DNA of 64,000 nucleotides from contig PAVS01000006.1 in NCBI GenBank assembly GCA_002713145.1, positions 34,799 through 98,798 of the forward strand. Reading direction: 5' to 3'. This DNA is from Halobacteriovoraceae bacterium (lineage in GTDB: Bacteria; Bdellovibrionota; Bacteriovoracia; Bacteriovoracales; Bacteriovoracaceae). Every line of letters begins with the position of its first letter. Position 1 is the first letter of the stretch. The notes under the pieces were generated by a model. It did no database searches. It saw nothing but the letters and a program-made list of their open reading frames with translations, and was not told where the DNA came from. The translations under genes and the position numbers were made by a program. Positions 50,843 through 59,830 of the stretch are shown piece by piece.

Positions 50843-52635
50843 GATGTTTCTTCTTTTTCCTTATTGTCGTCTAGTTGATCTATAGCAGCTTTTGCCTTTT
50901 CTTCCAACTCTTTTTCTTGTTCTTCTTGTCGTTTGCGCTCTTCTTCCTCAGCAGCTTCTGCAGCAAGTCTCTCCTTTTCTTTATCTTCTAAGTATTTTTG
51001 CTTTTGAGCCTCAATTTCTTTTTGTTCTTCTGCTTTCTTTTGTTCATGTTCTCTAAAAAAGATGTCGTTGATATAGCGTCTGAGTTTTTGTCTCTCTTCT
51101 TCTCCTACCCCATGGATGATACCATAGTATTGGGCATCAATTTTCCCATATTCAGGATACTGACAAACGGTAATATACATAGGAACAGGCAATGAAACTC
51201 TAAGTACTGTCCCATGAGCTATGGGAGAGTCAGAATTGAAGTAAAGATCATTTTCTGAGCACCCTAAAAGCGTAATATCGGACTCAATTTCAACATAACA
51301 GATGTCTGAGTTTTTATCGATATAAAGGTCACTCTCTTTGGGTTTGGGAAGTGTAGGTTCGACCTTATTGCGAAGCATCTCACACATCTTAAGCACCATA
51401 TCAACATCCATAGGGTCTTTTATGGATAAAACATTTTGATAGTTGAGTGATTTTTGCAGAGCTGTTGTTGAGTGATCTCCTGCATTAAATACAATAAGAT
51501 AAGGCTGGTGTCCCTGAAAAACTTTCTTTATGGCGTCAGTAAAGGCCATTAAATTAATCATGTCGTTTAAGATAAAGGCCCGCTCACCTTCAGCCTCTCT
51601 GTCTTTTGGGTCTATATGCTCTAAATTCCAAATGATAATTTGTGGTTTAATTGAAGTTAATTCACGAGTGGCATCTTTAATAAAAGGTTGATTACGGAAA
51701 ACATAAATATAAGAGTCTGTTAAAGGACGGTTATCATAGAAATGTCCTTCTTTATCAACAATAAGAGCTTTGAGAAATTTTGGCCTTGAAAACTTTTGAT
51801 GCTCTTTGATCCATCTATTTAGTTGAGACTTTGATTGATTAAGATCATTTTCTCTTTGGGTTTGTAATTTATCAAACTCTTCTTTAGACATATCTGCGGT
51901 GGCTTCTACGGGATCTGCATGGGCCATCTGTAAAACTTGTGAGTAATCATATTTGTAGTAAAGGTTTTCTTGAGACTGAGAGTGGCACATCATTAAAGTA
52001 GAAAGCATGATATTTGACCGGGTCCAGTGATTATGAATCCTCACTTGTTGTTTTGGTTGGAGGGAAATATCTGATTCGATTTTTAAAAAATTCTCATTGA
52101 TCAAAGAGGCTTTTGCTGGGTAGTAAGCTTTGATATTATCGCTCATCTCAGCCGTCGCAAAACCGTGGTCTTCTACTAAGCTAGGAAATATCAAGGCATT
52201 GACATCATGAACAACCGCTTCAAACTCAGAGGACTTGACATGCACGCAAGGAAGTTTTGCCATAATACTTTTTATAACCATAGACTTTCCTTGGTTATAA
52301 TCACTCAGTCCGATAAGTAGACAGTCGATCACTTTATTTTGTCTCGCCCAAAGCCTTGCAAGATGCAACATCGCGATGGCATTTTTAGAAAAATCTAGCA
52401 TGACAACTTTCGGCCTAAGATTTCTAATAGTATTGATAAGTGATTGCACTTCAGAGTCAGAGCTGATCTGTTCAGACTGGAACTCAACATCAATAGAACA
52501 GAGCTCTTGATATTTTTCCTTAAAGCTTTTGAAGTATTCCAGGTCGTGACCAAAGTATAAGATCTTATTAGACCCGGCTTCTTCTAAGCTTTGCTCTTTT
52601 TTAGCACTACCTTTTGGTGTGGACGCTTCTGACAT
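50839..52635 (-). CDS. Tandem receiver-like/PilZ-like signalling protein with coiled-coil tail
   Basis: 598 residues, no signal peptide. Two repeats can be seen. A pseudo-receiver-like domain (about 25-145: ILYFGHDLEY, KVVMLDFSKNA) is followed by a PilZ-like segment (about 175-225, KASLINENFLKIESDISL). A second receiver-like domain (about 290-420: FLKALIVDKEG, PQIIIWNLEHID, LIVFNAGD) is followed by a second PilZ-like segment (about 445-525, CYVEIESDITLLGC, VLRVSLPV). The last 70 residues form a Glu/Lys/Arg coiled coil. The receiver phospho-Asp context is degenerate. Domain calls are by eye and tentative. AGAGGAAA precedes the ATG. Confidence 0.7.
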   Translation of the reverse strand: MSEASTPKGSAKKEQSLEEAGSNKILYFGHDLEYFKSFKEKYQELCSIDVEFQSEQISSDSEVQSLINTIRNLRPKVVMLDFSKNAIAMLHLARLWARQNKVIDCLLIGLSDYNQGKSMVIKSIMAKLPCVHVKSSEFEAVVHDVNALIFPSLVEDHGFATAEMSDNIKAYYPAKASLINENFLKIESDISLQPKQQVRIHNHWTRSNIMLSTLMMCHSQSQENLYYKYDYSQVLQMAHADPVEATADMSKEEFDKLQTQRENDLNQSKSQLNRWIKEHQKFSRPKFLKALIVDKEGHFYDNRPLTDSYIYVFRNQPFIKDATRELTSIKPQIIIWNLEHIDPKDREAEGERAFILNDMINLMAFTDAIKKVFQGHQPYLIVFNAGDHSTTALQKSLNYQNVLSIKDPMDVDMVLKMCEMLRNKVEPTLPKPKESDLYIDKNSDICYVEIESDITLLGCSENDLYFNSDSPIAHGTVLRVSLPVPMYITVCQYPEYGKIDAQYYGIIHGVGEEERQKLRRYINDIFFREHEQKKAEEQKEIEAQKQKYLEDKEKERLAAEAAEEEERKRQEEQEKELEEKAKAAIDQLDDNKEKEETS

Positions 52636-52671
52636 ATTTTCCTCTGTATAAACATTAGAATATAAGAATTT

Positions 52672-53334
52672 TTACTCTGTGCAAATGAATTTACGCTTCA
52701 GCGAAGTATAACGCTCAAGTAAAGAATGTACTGTCTGGTCATCGGTATGGTGAGCTTTTGTAGCAAAATAGTTTTGTTGCTGGGATACATATTCTAAGTG
52801 CTGGTTATTACACAAAGAAATTCCACTTGAAATAAGAGAGATCTCTTTATCAGCATGAGGGCCTAGGGAGATGATTTCATAAAATTGATTTTGGCACAAC
52901 AATACCTCTTCACAGTAGACTTTAAATTGATGATCAAAGAGAAACTTTCTTAATTTGTGAATATGTTGATTGCAACAAATAATTAAATCAAATTGTTGAT
53001 TCAAGTTCATACTTTTTTCGAGAAATTTAATAATTAAATTCGCCCCCACACCGGCTAGACATACTAGAGAGTGATCGAAAATATCGAGGCCACAAATATC
53101 ACGGGCCTTAAGAGTAAAGTTGAAGTCAAATTTGCTTTTATCAAGCTTTTGCTCCAGCTCATTTATAATATGCTTTTTAATGTCTATAAAATGGATGTGG
53201 GCCTGTGGGTGGGCTTCATGAAGCAATAAACCTAGAAGTCCGTGATCACAGCAAAGATCATATATATGCTGATATTGTTTTTGAGTGGAAAGTTTAGAAA
53301 TCCGATTTAAACGCGTTGAAGCTTTAACTAACAT
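52672..53334 (-). CDS. trmK: tRNA (adenine-22-N1)-methyltransferase TrmK-like
   Basis: 220 residues. The SAM motif is IYDLCCDHGLLGLLLHE (family D-G-DHG-L), followed by FIDIKKHIINELEQKL and the conserved LAGVGANLIIKFLE (family IAGMGG-LI). The YdjN/TrmK family methylates N1 of adenine 22 in some tRNAs; a role in this organism is inferred. It starts three bases after the HTH gene stop and is followed by the receiver/PilZ gene, so it sits in a five-gene operon. Confidence 0.85.
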   Translation of the reverse strand: MLVKASTRLNRISKLSTQKQYQHIYDLCCDHGLLGLLLHEAHPQAHIHFIDIKKHIINELEQKLDKSKFDFNFTLKARDICGLDIFDHSLVCLAGVGANLIIKFLEKSMNLNQQFDLIICCNQHIHKLRKFLFDHQFKVYCEEVLLCQNQFYEIISLGPHADKEISLISSGISLCNNQHLEYVSQQQNYFATKAHHTDDQTVHSLLERYTSLKRKFICTE

Positions 53335-53337
53335 AAG

Positions 53338-53760
53338 TTAGAGAAAATTATCATAATTTTGACCATATTTTCTATCATTTTCTTCTGTAAAGTATTTGCG
53401 AACAAAGTATTGACCTGATCGAATTGTTTCAATGAAATTAAATCCTTCTAGCTTCCGAATGGTTTGATATAAACTATCCAAATTGATGTCTAATTGTTTC
53501 GCTAAATCGGCATGACTTATAATGGGCGCAATACCAAACTTCCTGTGAAGGTTTGGCTTACTCCAGGTCAGACGATATAAATACATCAAGCATAAGGTCT
53601 CAACTCTTGTAAGCTTAAATTTTAATAATATCTCATCAAAAAAAAGATCTGGGATTTCTGAGGTAGAAGCTGCAACTTCATCATGAGTCGATTTAACTGA
53701 ACTGTTCACATTTCCAGTTTTTGAATGATGAGAGGAAAGAATTGATCTCAAGTCTTCCAT
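53338..53760 (-). CDS. Winged-helix DNA-binding protein
   Basis: 140 residues. A disordered N-terminal 40 residues precedes a winged-helix domain (about 45-130): LTRVETLCLMYLYRLTW, ISHADLAKQLDINLDSLYQTIRKLEGFNFIETIRSGQYFV, where the recognition helix and a hairpin wing can be seen. It looks like a small transcription or replication-type regulator. Very strong AAGGAGG precedes the ATG. First gene of the trmK/PilZ operon, so it may regulate it. Confidence 0.78.
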   Translation of the reverse strand: MEDLRSILSSHHSKTGNVNSSVKSTHDEVAASTSEIPDLFFDEILLKFKLTRVETLCLMYLYRLTWSKPNLHRKFGIAPIISHADLAKQLDINLDSLYQTIRKLEGFNFIETIRSGQYFVRKYFTEENDRKYGQNYDNFL

Positions 53761-53851
53761 AACTCACCTCCTTAAAGATGTTTCCATCTCTAAGATACAT
53801 TATGACACAGTATGAATAAATAACAAGAACATTTATTTAAGGGAAAATTTA

Positions 53852-53879
53852 GCCCGGGCCATACTTGATTCACCCGGGC
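53852..53879 (-). terminator. GC-rich terminator after putA
   Basis: In the putA direction: GCCCGGG, 14-nt loop, CCCGGGC, followed by TAAATTTT. The stem is perfect over 7 bp and is strikingly GC-rich against the AT-rich background. Each arm is itself palindromic at CCCGGG. Confidence 0.7.
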
Positions 53880-53890
53880 CAGTATTTTTA

Positions 53891-56800
53891 TTATATTGAA
53901 ATTTCTAGCGGAGCCCCATGCCTCATAGTATTAATAGCAAAAGCTCTGCAATGAGTATAGGCCACAATTCCTTCTGCCCAATTTTCATTTTGACCAGCGT
54001 AGATAACTCGTACAAGATAATCCTTATCTTCTTTATTTAACAGAACTTTGACAAACTCACCGCTATTATTGATGTTAGATAAAATACAAAAGTGAAATTC
54101 GTTACTCTCTAGGGCCGTTAATAGACTTTCTCTGGAAACCTTAACTAAGTTGAGGTTAAAGCTAGAGAAACCATTGAGATAAGCAAGCTCTACTATGCGC
54201 TCCCACGTTTCAAAGGCTTTCTCATTGGTACAAAAAATATTGATCCCATTTCCGACTAAAAGATTGATAAAAAAATCTAGCACCACTTGAATATTGAGTT
54301 TCTCGCAGGTCTCAATTAAACATCCAACTCCTAAAGGAAGATCTCGTTTAGAAAAGCTAATTTGACCAGGTATATATCTATTCGCAAACTCAATATCACT
54401 TAAATTAAACTCATTGTTATTGATAGCATCTTGAAGTTTTATAAGTTTTTCTTTGTCTTCCTCAGTAATTTCTTTAAAAAAGACTTCGAATTGTCCTATC
54501 ACTTGAGCAAGGAGTCTCTTGGTATTATAGATTCTTCTCTCGAGTGAGAGTCCGGAGTATTGTAAAAAGAAACTAGAGTCTGCTGATTCTACATCAAACA
54601 CCGAGTTATCACGGTTGAGATCTCTGTTTTTCATTTGATTAAATTTACTTAAATAATCTACCCCACCTGCTTTAGGACCACTTCCACTCATTTTAAACCC
54701 ACCAAAAGGTTCAATCGCTACCCTAGCTCCTGTATTAGGTCGGTTAATATAGATATTTCCAGCTAAGAGTCTTGGGGCGATATAATCAATATCATCTTGA
54801 GATTGACAGAAAATACCTCCGGTCAATGCATATTCAGTAGAGTTAAAAATTTCAACGGCTTCATCTAAATCTTTATATGGAATGAGGTGAATAACAGGAC
54901 CAAAAACCTCTCGAGTGGCCACTGTATTTTGACTTAAGACAGTTTTTTTATCGAGCTCAAACACACTCGGTCCCACGCAAAACCCTGGCACGTCTTCTTG
55001 TGAGCGATCAATAATGACACGGCCTCCGAATTTTTCGACTTCTGCTCTTGCTTCAGCTGCCATTTTTCTGACCCGTTTTTGGTCTTCTTCAGTAATAAGA
55101 GGGTTAATCATAGTGCTAAAAATAGTACTTTTACCTACTGAAACATCTTTAACTGCTTGCTTAAAGCGATCCACAAAAGCCTCTTTAACTTTCTCGTCAA
55201 TGATGAGTCTTGAAGCGGCAGAACATTTTTGTCCTGCGTGAGCAAAAGCTGCATAAAGAACTCCTGCCACGGTTTCATCTAACTCACAATTATTAGTGAT
55301 GATAATTGCGTTCTTTCCTCCCATCTCAGTGATGGCAAATTTATTAATAATGGGAAATGGATAAGCACTATCTGAAACTTGGCCTGTGATATTTTTGTAA
55401 ATACTTTCTCCCACTGGTTTTGAACCAGTGAACACAATACCATTAATCTTTGAATGACCTACAATAGCTTGACCAACCTCTGCTTCCCCGATCACAATTT
55501 GTAACTCATCTTCTGTAATGCCAGCTTCTCTACAAAGCTTAACTAACTCGATGGCAATCAGGGGTGTTTGCTCTGCAGGTTTTAAAACGACACTATTTCC
55601 TGCTGCGAGTGCAGAAACGGTCATCCCACAAGGGATGGCCAGAGGAAAATTCCAAGGGGCAATCACGCCGATGACACCTCTTGGGTAACATTCATTTTCT
55701 CGCTCCAGTTTCAACTGCTCAGTGACATAGAAATTTATAAAGTCGATAGCTTCGTCTACATCAGCGATCGCTTCATCTATCGTTTTACCAGCTTCTAACA
55801 TAATGAGAACAGTTAATCTTTCTCGGTGACAGAGAAGCAGCTGAGCTAAAAAGCTAAGTTTGATAAGACGCTGAGAATTATCATATCCTTTGTAGTGATT
55901 TTTGAAATAATCAAATAGCTGATCTATTTTTTGGTTAACCTCACTCACATCGGTATAATCATATGTCCCCACCACTAACTCTGGTGCAGAACTACAAACT
56001 TTTGGAATCTCTCCTACATTGAGGAGGGGTTGCTTTTTTTGTAATTTGTCCCATGCCAGGTGCAATTCAGTTTGGATGAGTTTTCTATGCTTTGCTAAAT
56101 AAGAGCGCAAGGGGTAAATATTTTTGAAAACTTTTGAGATTTCTGAAATAGAATTTTCATACTCAAGGTTTTTTTGCTCCATTTTGAGTGATAAATTATC
56201 TAGAGGTGTTTTAAAATCTATGGATTTATTATGAGAGCGCATAATAGTTAAAACACCAACTTGCGATGAATTTTCCATTATTCTTCTCACGAGGTAGGCC
56301 ATTCCCACCAGAAGATCCCCAACGGGTATATAGTTTCTCACTGGCCAGTCTAATTTTGCCATCCCCATGCTGAGAGCTTCATAAGTCATATGTAAACACT
56401 GATGCTCAATGACTGCGGCTTCAGGGAAAAGTTTATCTCGCAAAACTTCTCCAAAGCAATGGTCTTTAATATTATGTGAAGCTATGGCCAATTTTATATA
56501 TTCATGATTTTCAAGGGACTTAAAGACAAGTTGTCTAAAATGGATATCTGTTTCTTCTTTGTTTAGAAATTCCGGTGCTTCAAAGTTATGAGCGGTAGCT
56601 TCGATAGTCTCAGCATCCCAATAAGCCCCCTTAACGAGTCGTATGGGCATAGGGATATTACGAGTTTGAGCAAGCTCTAGTATTTCTTGGAAATGAACAT
56701 AGGCATCTTTAAGATAAGCTTGGAGAACAATTCCAGTTTGACGATAATCTTTTAATTCATCTGTCTCGAGGAGAACTTTTTTATAAACTTCAAACACACA

Positions 56801-57979
56801 GTCACGGTAGTGATAATGTTCAGCATCTATATTAATAAAGACATCATGTTTGTGAGCAGATAAAAGAATTTTTGATAAACGAGGCGATATTGTCTTATAA
56901 GTATATTCAAAATCTTGAGGTTTAAAGTCGTGAGTTAAGGCCGTCACTTTAATTGAAATATGGGCCTTGTTAACACCACTCGCATTTTGACTTCCCTTAG
57001 GAATACTTTGATCAATCCCTTCGATAATTTGAATGACCTGGTCACAGTAATGATCTGCTTCTTTTTTTGAAACAACCAACTCACCTAGTTGGTCGATGGT
57101 GATATCTCGCTTGGTATTAAGCAGTGACTTTATTGAAGATTTTGCATTGTTTATGTCCACACCAGCAATAAAACGTTTGGCCATAATACTCGTGGATCTG
57201 CGTATTAAATAAGCAAGCATCTTTGGTGGAATATATTTACATACACTATATACGAGCTGGGCGACATGAACGTACAAATCAGGAAGCGCTCTTGCTTGTC
57301 CCTTAGCCCCTGACTCTTTAGCTTTTTTAGAGTCACTGACTAACCTGCGCATAGCTTCTAGAAAGGTTCTTTTTACTTCTTGTCCCTTCTTGTCATGGTC
57401 AAGACAAGGAAGAATCGCTAAAAATTTTAAAAGATGAACTCTAATCAATAAGAAATTTGCAGTCAGATCAAGGGCGAAGTCAGATACTTTTTCAAATAAG
57501 GACTGTTTATAATCTTTTAACTCCTCTACCAGTTTCTCCGTAAGAACTTGTTCAGCTTCATTAACTCCTGAAAACTGACCTTCCGTAAATGTAGGTAGAT
57601 CATAAACACAACTAAGATACTCTATTTCACTGGGAGAATGTTCCACGGGAATTTTAGCTATACTTTCAGCAAACTCTTTAAGCTGCCCATCAGATATATT
57701 TTCATCTAACCCAATTAACGTCAGTTCAAATTGCAAATTCTTACTTGCAAGACGAATAGTTTGATCTTTAGGGAAAATACCTGCTATTAATTGGATGCCA
57801 CCGACTTCAACATGCCATCTAAAATTATTTTTAAATTCATTTGTGCGTACAAAATGAATGAGCCGTGAAATCTCGAGTTCGAGATCGTGTGCTTTAAAAT
57901 ATTCATGGTAGAGTTCACAAAAAGAGATGTTCCACTCTGGGTATTCAGTCATTTTAATTGTAGAAATTTGATAATTCAT
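53891..57979 (-). CDS. putA: Bifunctional proline dehydrogenase / delta-1-pyrroline-5-carboxylate dehydrogenase
   Basis: 1362 residues. A unique N-terminal region (1-150) lacks the ribbon-helix-helix DNA-binding domain of E. coli PutA. The PRODH barrel follows (IRLVKGAYWDAE, HNIKDHC, EHQCLHMTYEALSMGM), then the aldehyde dehydrogenase (VIAPWNFPLAIPCGM, VFTGSKPVGESIY, TEMGGKNAIII, catalytic Cys in AGQKCSAAS, and EPFGGFKMSGSGPKAGG). A C-terminal domain of about 220 residues follows, as in long PutA variants. It converts proline to glutamate, feeding carbon and electrons, and suits growth on amino acids. AAGGTG precedes the ATG. Confidence 0.95.
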   Translation of the reverse strand: MNYQISTIKMTEYPEWNISFCELYHEYFKAHDLELEISRLIHFVRTNEFKNNFRWHVEVGGIQLIAGIFPKDQTIRLASKNLQFELTLIGLDENISDGQLKEFAESIAKIPVEHSPSEIEYLSCVYDLPTFTEGQFSGVNEAEQVLTEKLVEELKDYKQSLFEKVSDFALDLTANFLLIRVHLLKFLAILPCLDHDKKGQEVKRTFLEAMRRLVSDSKKAKESGAKGQARALPDLYVHVAQLVYSVCKYIPPKMLAYLIRRSTSIMAKRFIAGVDINNAKSSIKSLLNTKRDITIDQLGELVVSKKEADHYCDQVIQIIEGIDQSIPKGSQNASGVNKAHISIKVTALTHDFKPQDFEYTYKTISPRLSKILLSAHKHDVFINIDAEHYHYRDCVFEVYKKVLLETDELKDYRQTGIVLQAYLKDAYVHFQEILELAQTRNIPMPIRLVKGAYWDAETIEATAHNFEAPEFLNKEETDIHFRQLVFKSLENHEYIKLAIASHNIKDHCFGEVLRDKLFPEAAVIEHQCLHMTYEALSMGMAKLDWPVRNYIPVGDLLVGMAYLVRRIMENSSQVGVLTIMRSHNKSIDFKTPLDNLSLKMEQKNLEYENSISEISKVFKNIYPLRSYLAKHRKLIQTELHLAWDKLQKKQPLLNVGEIPKVCSSAPELVVGTYDYTDVSEVNQKIDQLFDYFKNHYKGYDNSQRLIKLSFLAQLLLCHRERLTVLIMLEAGKTIDEAIADVDEAIDFINFYVTEQLKLERENECYPRGVIGVIAPWNFPLAIPCGMTVSALAAGNSVVLKPAEQTPLIAIELVKLCREAGITEDELQIVIGEAEVGQAIVGHSKINGIVFTGSKPVGESIYKNITGQVSDSAYPFPIINKFAITEMGGKNAIIITNNCELDETVAGVLYAAFAHAGQKCSAASRLIIDEKVKEAFVDRFKQAVKDVSVGKSTIFSTMINPLITEEDQKRVRKMAAEARAEVEKFGGRVIIDRSQEDVPGFCVGPSVFELDKKTVLSQNTVATREVFGPVIHLIPYKDLDEAVEIFNSTEYALTGGIFCQSQDDIDYIAPRLLAGNIYINRPNTGARVAIEPFGGFKMSGSGPKAGGVDYLSKFNQMKNRDLNRDNSVFDVESADSSFFLQYSGLSLERRIYNTKRLLAQVIGQFEVFFKEITEEDKEKLIKLQDAINNNEFNLSDIEFANRYIPGQISFSKRDLPLGVGCLIETCEKLNIQVVLDFFINLLVGNGINIFCTNEKAFETWERIVELAYLNGFSSFNLNLVKVSRESLLTALESNEFHFCILSNINNSGEFVKVLLNKEDKDYLVRVIYAGQNENWAEGIVAYTHCRAFAINTMRHGAPLEISI

Positions 57980-57995
57980 TTATTCACCTTAATAT

Positions 57996-58024
57996 TTGAC
58001 GGTATCACGCGTAAAAGCTAGAAT
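57996..58024 (+). promoter_or_regulatory. Strong sigma-70 promoter giving a leaderless mRNA
   Basis: TTGACG (57996-58001, 5/6), 17-nt spacer, TAGAAT (58019-58024, 5/6), then exactly 6 nt to ATG 58031. The start of transcription is predicted at or next to the A of the ATG. No Shine-Dalgarno. The best example of this pattern in the window. Confidence 0.65.
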
Positions 58025-58030
58025 TTTTAC

Positions 58031-59167
58031 ATGGATAGCATGTTTTTTAAACTCTTTTTTCTTGTAATCTTTGTTAAAGGACATGCTGCACAAATTCCTT
58101 ACACTATGATTGATTTAAAAAAACTCGTAGAAACTAAAAATTCCTTTGAGTTTTTTGATCACGCCTTAGATATTAAACCATCTCAGAGAAACAAAGAGTG
58201 GTCGGCCATGACTGAAGAAATGGGACAGACTCTGCTAGATGAATTGAACCAGAAAGAAAGCATTTCAATTGATCAATTCAAGTTGGTACGAAAACTTTCT
58301 CATTGGCCAATATTTAAAAACAATGAATTTTTTATCCTCAAACGAGACAAGATATTCATAAAAGAAGCTAAGAGCTGCTTAGTCACGACTCCAGCAGTGA
58401 TGGCCAGTGAAAAATGCTATAGCAAAGCGATTAAACTTTTAAATGATTATCAACATTATGAAATCTTTCCCTTTGAACTGCTACAAGCCCTTATGCCTTT
58501 GAATTTATCAACTCAAAAGAGATGGGCATTAATTAAGGATTTCATTAAAAAAGATGTCAGTGCTTATTATTGCGATAAAAAAGCTATGGTGATGAGTATT
58601 TCAGAACAGATACAAATAAAAAAAATGAGTTATGACCAAGCTAGAAAATTGTTCAACAAAAATTGCTTAGCAGCTTTTCTTAAAGAAATTGCTCAGAACT
58701 TCAACTTTGGTCAGTCTAAAAATAATTTATTGTACAGCTATCTTATGGCGGCAGACCTGGTAGAAAAGGATAAAGAGAGTGTTTATCTCATCACTCAATA
58801 CTTAAACTTGCCTACCCAAGACAGCAAAAGTATTACTCTCACACTCAAGAGACTCAAAGAACTTGCCACCAACCACGACAAAAGAATGGGAATCTTAGAG
58901 CAATTTAAAAAAATCGAACCTATCCCAAGTGAAATTTACAGTGAAAAAACGAAAGTGACTGTCACCAAGACGAAGATTTTAAATCGTTATTTTCCTGAAA
59001 TCATCAATCATCTCTCTCTTAGCTGCCTGGATTACTTCGATGGAAGTAAAGAATTTGCCAATGGCTCACCCAGTGCTTATTGCCATAGTTTTTTTAATTT
59101 AGCTAAAGAAAATGGATTTATCCCTGAAGCGTGGGTTGAAAAATACAACCATCTTACAAATTTATAA
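58031..59167 (+). CDS. Exported protein of unknown function
   Basis: 378 residues. A signal peptide (about residues 5-19, ending GHA) precedes an all-helical, Lys-rich mature part with Cys at KSCLVT, EKCYSK, YYCDKK, KNCLAA, LSCLDY and AYCHS. It has no recognised domain. The helical repeats of about 35 residues could form a solenoid, but this is uncertain. The ATG at 58031 lies 6 nt after a strong promoter's -10 and has no Shine-Dalgarno; a start four codons later is possible. A terminator hairpin follows the gene. Confidence 0.75.
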   Translation: MDSMFFKLFFLVIFVKGHAAQIPYTMIDLKKLVETKNSFEFFDHALDIKPSQRNKEWSAMTEEMGQTLLDELNQKESISIDQFKLVRKLSHWPIFKNNEFFILKRDKIFIKEAKSCLVTTPAVMASEKCYSKAIKLLNDYQHYEIFPFELLQALMPLNLSTQKRWALIKDFIKKDVSAYYCDKKAMVMSISEQIQIKKMSYDQARKLFNKNCLAAFLKEIAQNFNFGQSKNNLLYSYLMAADLVEKDKESVYLITQYLNLPTQDSKSITLTLKRLKELATNHDKRMGILEQFKKIEPIPSEIYSEKTKVTVTKTKILNRYFPEIINHLSLSCLDYFDGSKEFANGSPSAYCHSFFNLAKENGFIPEAWVEKYNHLTNL

Positions 59168-59171
59168 AAAA

Positions 59172-59200
59172 AAAGCCCCTTTCTAAAAGAGGCTTTCTTT
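59172..59200. terminator. Bidirectional intrinsic terminator
   Basis: AAAGCCCCTTT, a short loop, AAAGAGGCTTT, then TTT, with an A-run on the left side that is a T-run for the opposite strand. One mismatch in an otherwise continuous stem. It separates the convergent genes at 58031 and 59220 and can serve both. Confidence 0.8.
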
Positions 59201-59219
59201 AACTGAATATTAAATATTC

Positions 59220-59804
59220 TTAACTTAAGTGCTTAGAAACAAGTTTAGTCATTTCAAACATTGATACCGTCTTCTTTCCACCAAATACAGGCTTAAGCTT
59301 TTCATCTGCATTAATATTTCTCTTGTTTTTTGGGTCCTGAAGATTATTTTTCTTGATATAGTCCCATAGCTTTTTAACAACTTGAGTCCTTGGTAGTGGT
59401 TTACTACCTACAACTTCTGCTAATTCCTTAGAAGGAGTAAGAGGCTTCATAAAAGCAGCATTAGGCTTTCTTTTGGTTTTCTTCTTAGCCGCTTTTTTAG
59501 CTACTTTTTTCTTGGTTGCCTTCTTAGCTACTTTCTTTTTAGTCGCTTTCTTTTTTGCGGCTTTTTTCTTTGTTGCCTTCTTAGCTACTTTCTTCTTAGT
59601 CGCCTTCTTTTTTGCGGCTTTTTTCTTCGTTGCTTTCTTAGCTACTTTCTTCTTAGTCGCCTTCTTTTTTGCGGCTTTTTTCTTTGTTGCCTTCTTAGCT
59701 ACTTTCTTCTTAGTCGCCTTCTTTTTTGTAGCTTTTTTCTTCGTTGCTTTCTTAGCTACTTTCTTTTTAGTCGCTTTCTTTTTTGTTGCTTTTTTCTTAG
59801 CCAT
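59220..59804 (-). CDS. Histone H1-like lysine-rich tail fused to a SWIB domain
   Basis: 194 residues. Residues 1-115 are almost only Lys, Ala, Thr and Val in repeats (KKVAKKATKKKAAKKKATK), like the DNA-binding tail of eukaryotic histone H1 or chlamydial Hc2. Residues 120-194 form a SWIB/MDM2-type domain (MKPLTPSKELAEVVG, VVKKLWDYIKKNNLQDPKNKR, MFEMTKLVSKHL). It is probably a nucleoid protein that compacts or organises DNA through its tail. The tail is encoded by a 57-bp tandem repeat, so its length may vary between strains. GGGAGG precedes the ATG; a GNAT gene lies 26 bases upstream in the same direction. Confidence 0.9.
   Translation of the reverse strand: MAKKKATKKKATKKKVAKKATKKKATKKKATKKKVAKKATKKKAAKKKATKKKVAKKATKKKAAKKKATKKKVAKKATKKKAAKKKATKKKVAKKATKKKVAKKAAKKKTKRKPNAAFMKPLTPSKELAEVVGSKPLPRTQVVKKLWDYIKKNNLQDPKNKRNINADEKLKPVFGGKKTVSMFEMTKLVSKHLS
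59481..59765 (-). repeat. 57-bp tandem repeat inside the lysine-rich coding region
   Basis: About five units of 57 bp (19 codons) cover 285 bases of the histone-like gene. The AGCTACTT landmark recurs at 59526, 59583 and 59640, giving the 57-base period. Units differ mainly at silent positions and at one Thr/Ala pair. Confidence 0.85.
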
Positions 59805-59830
59805 AATTTGTTCCTCCCTAAGAAACTATA

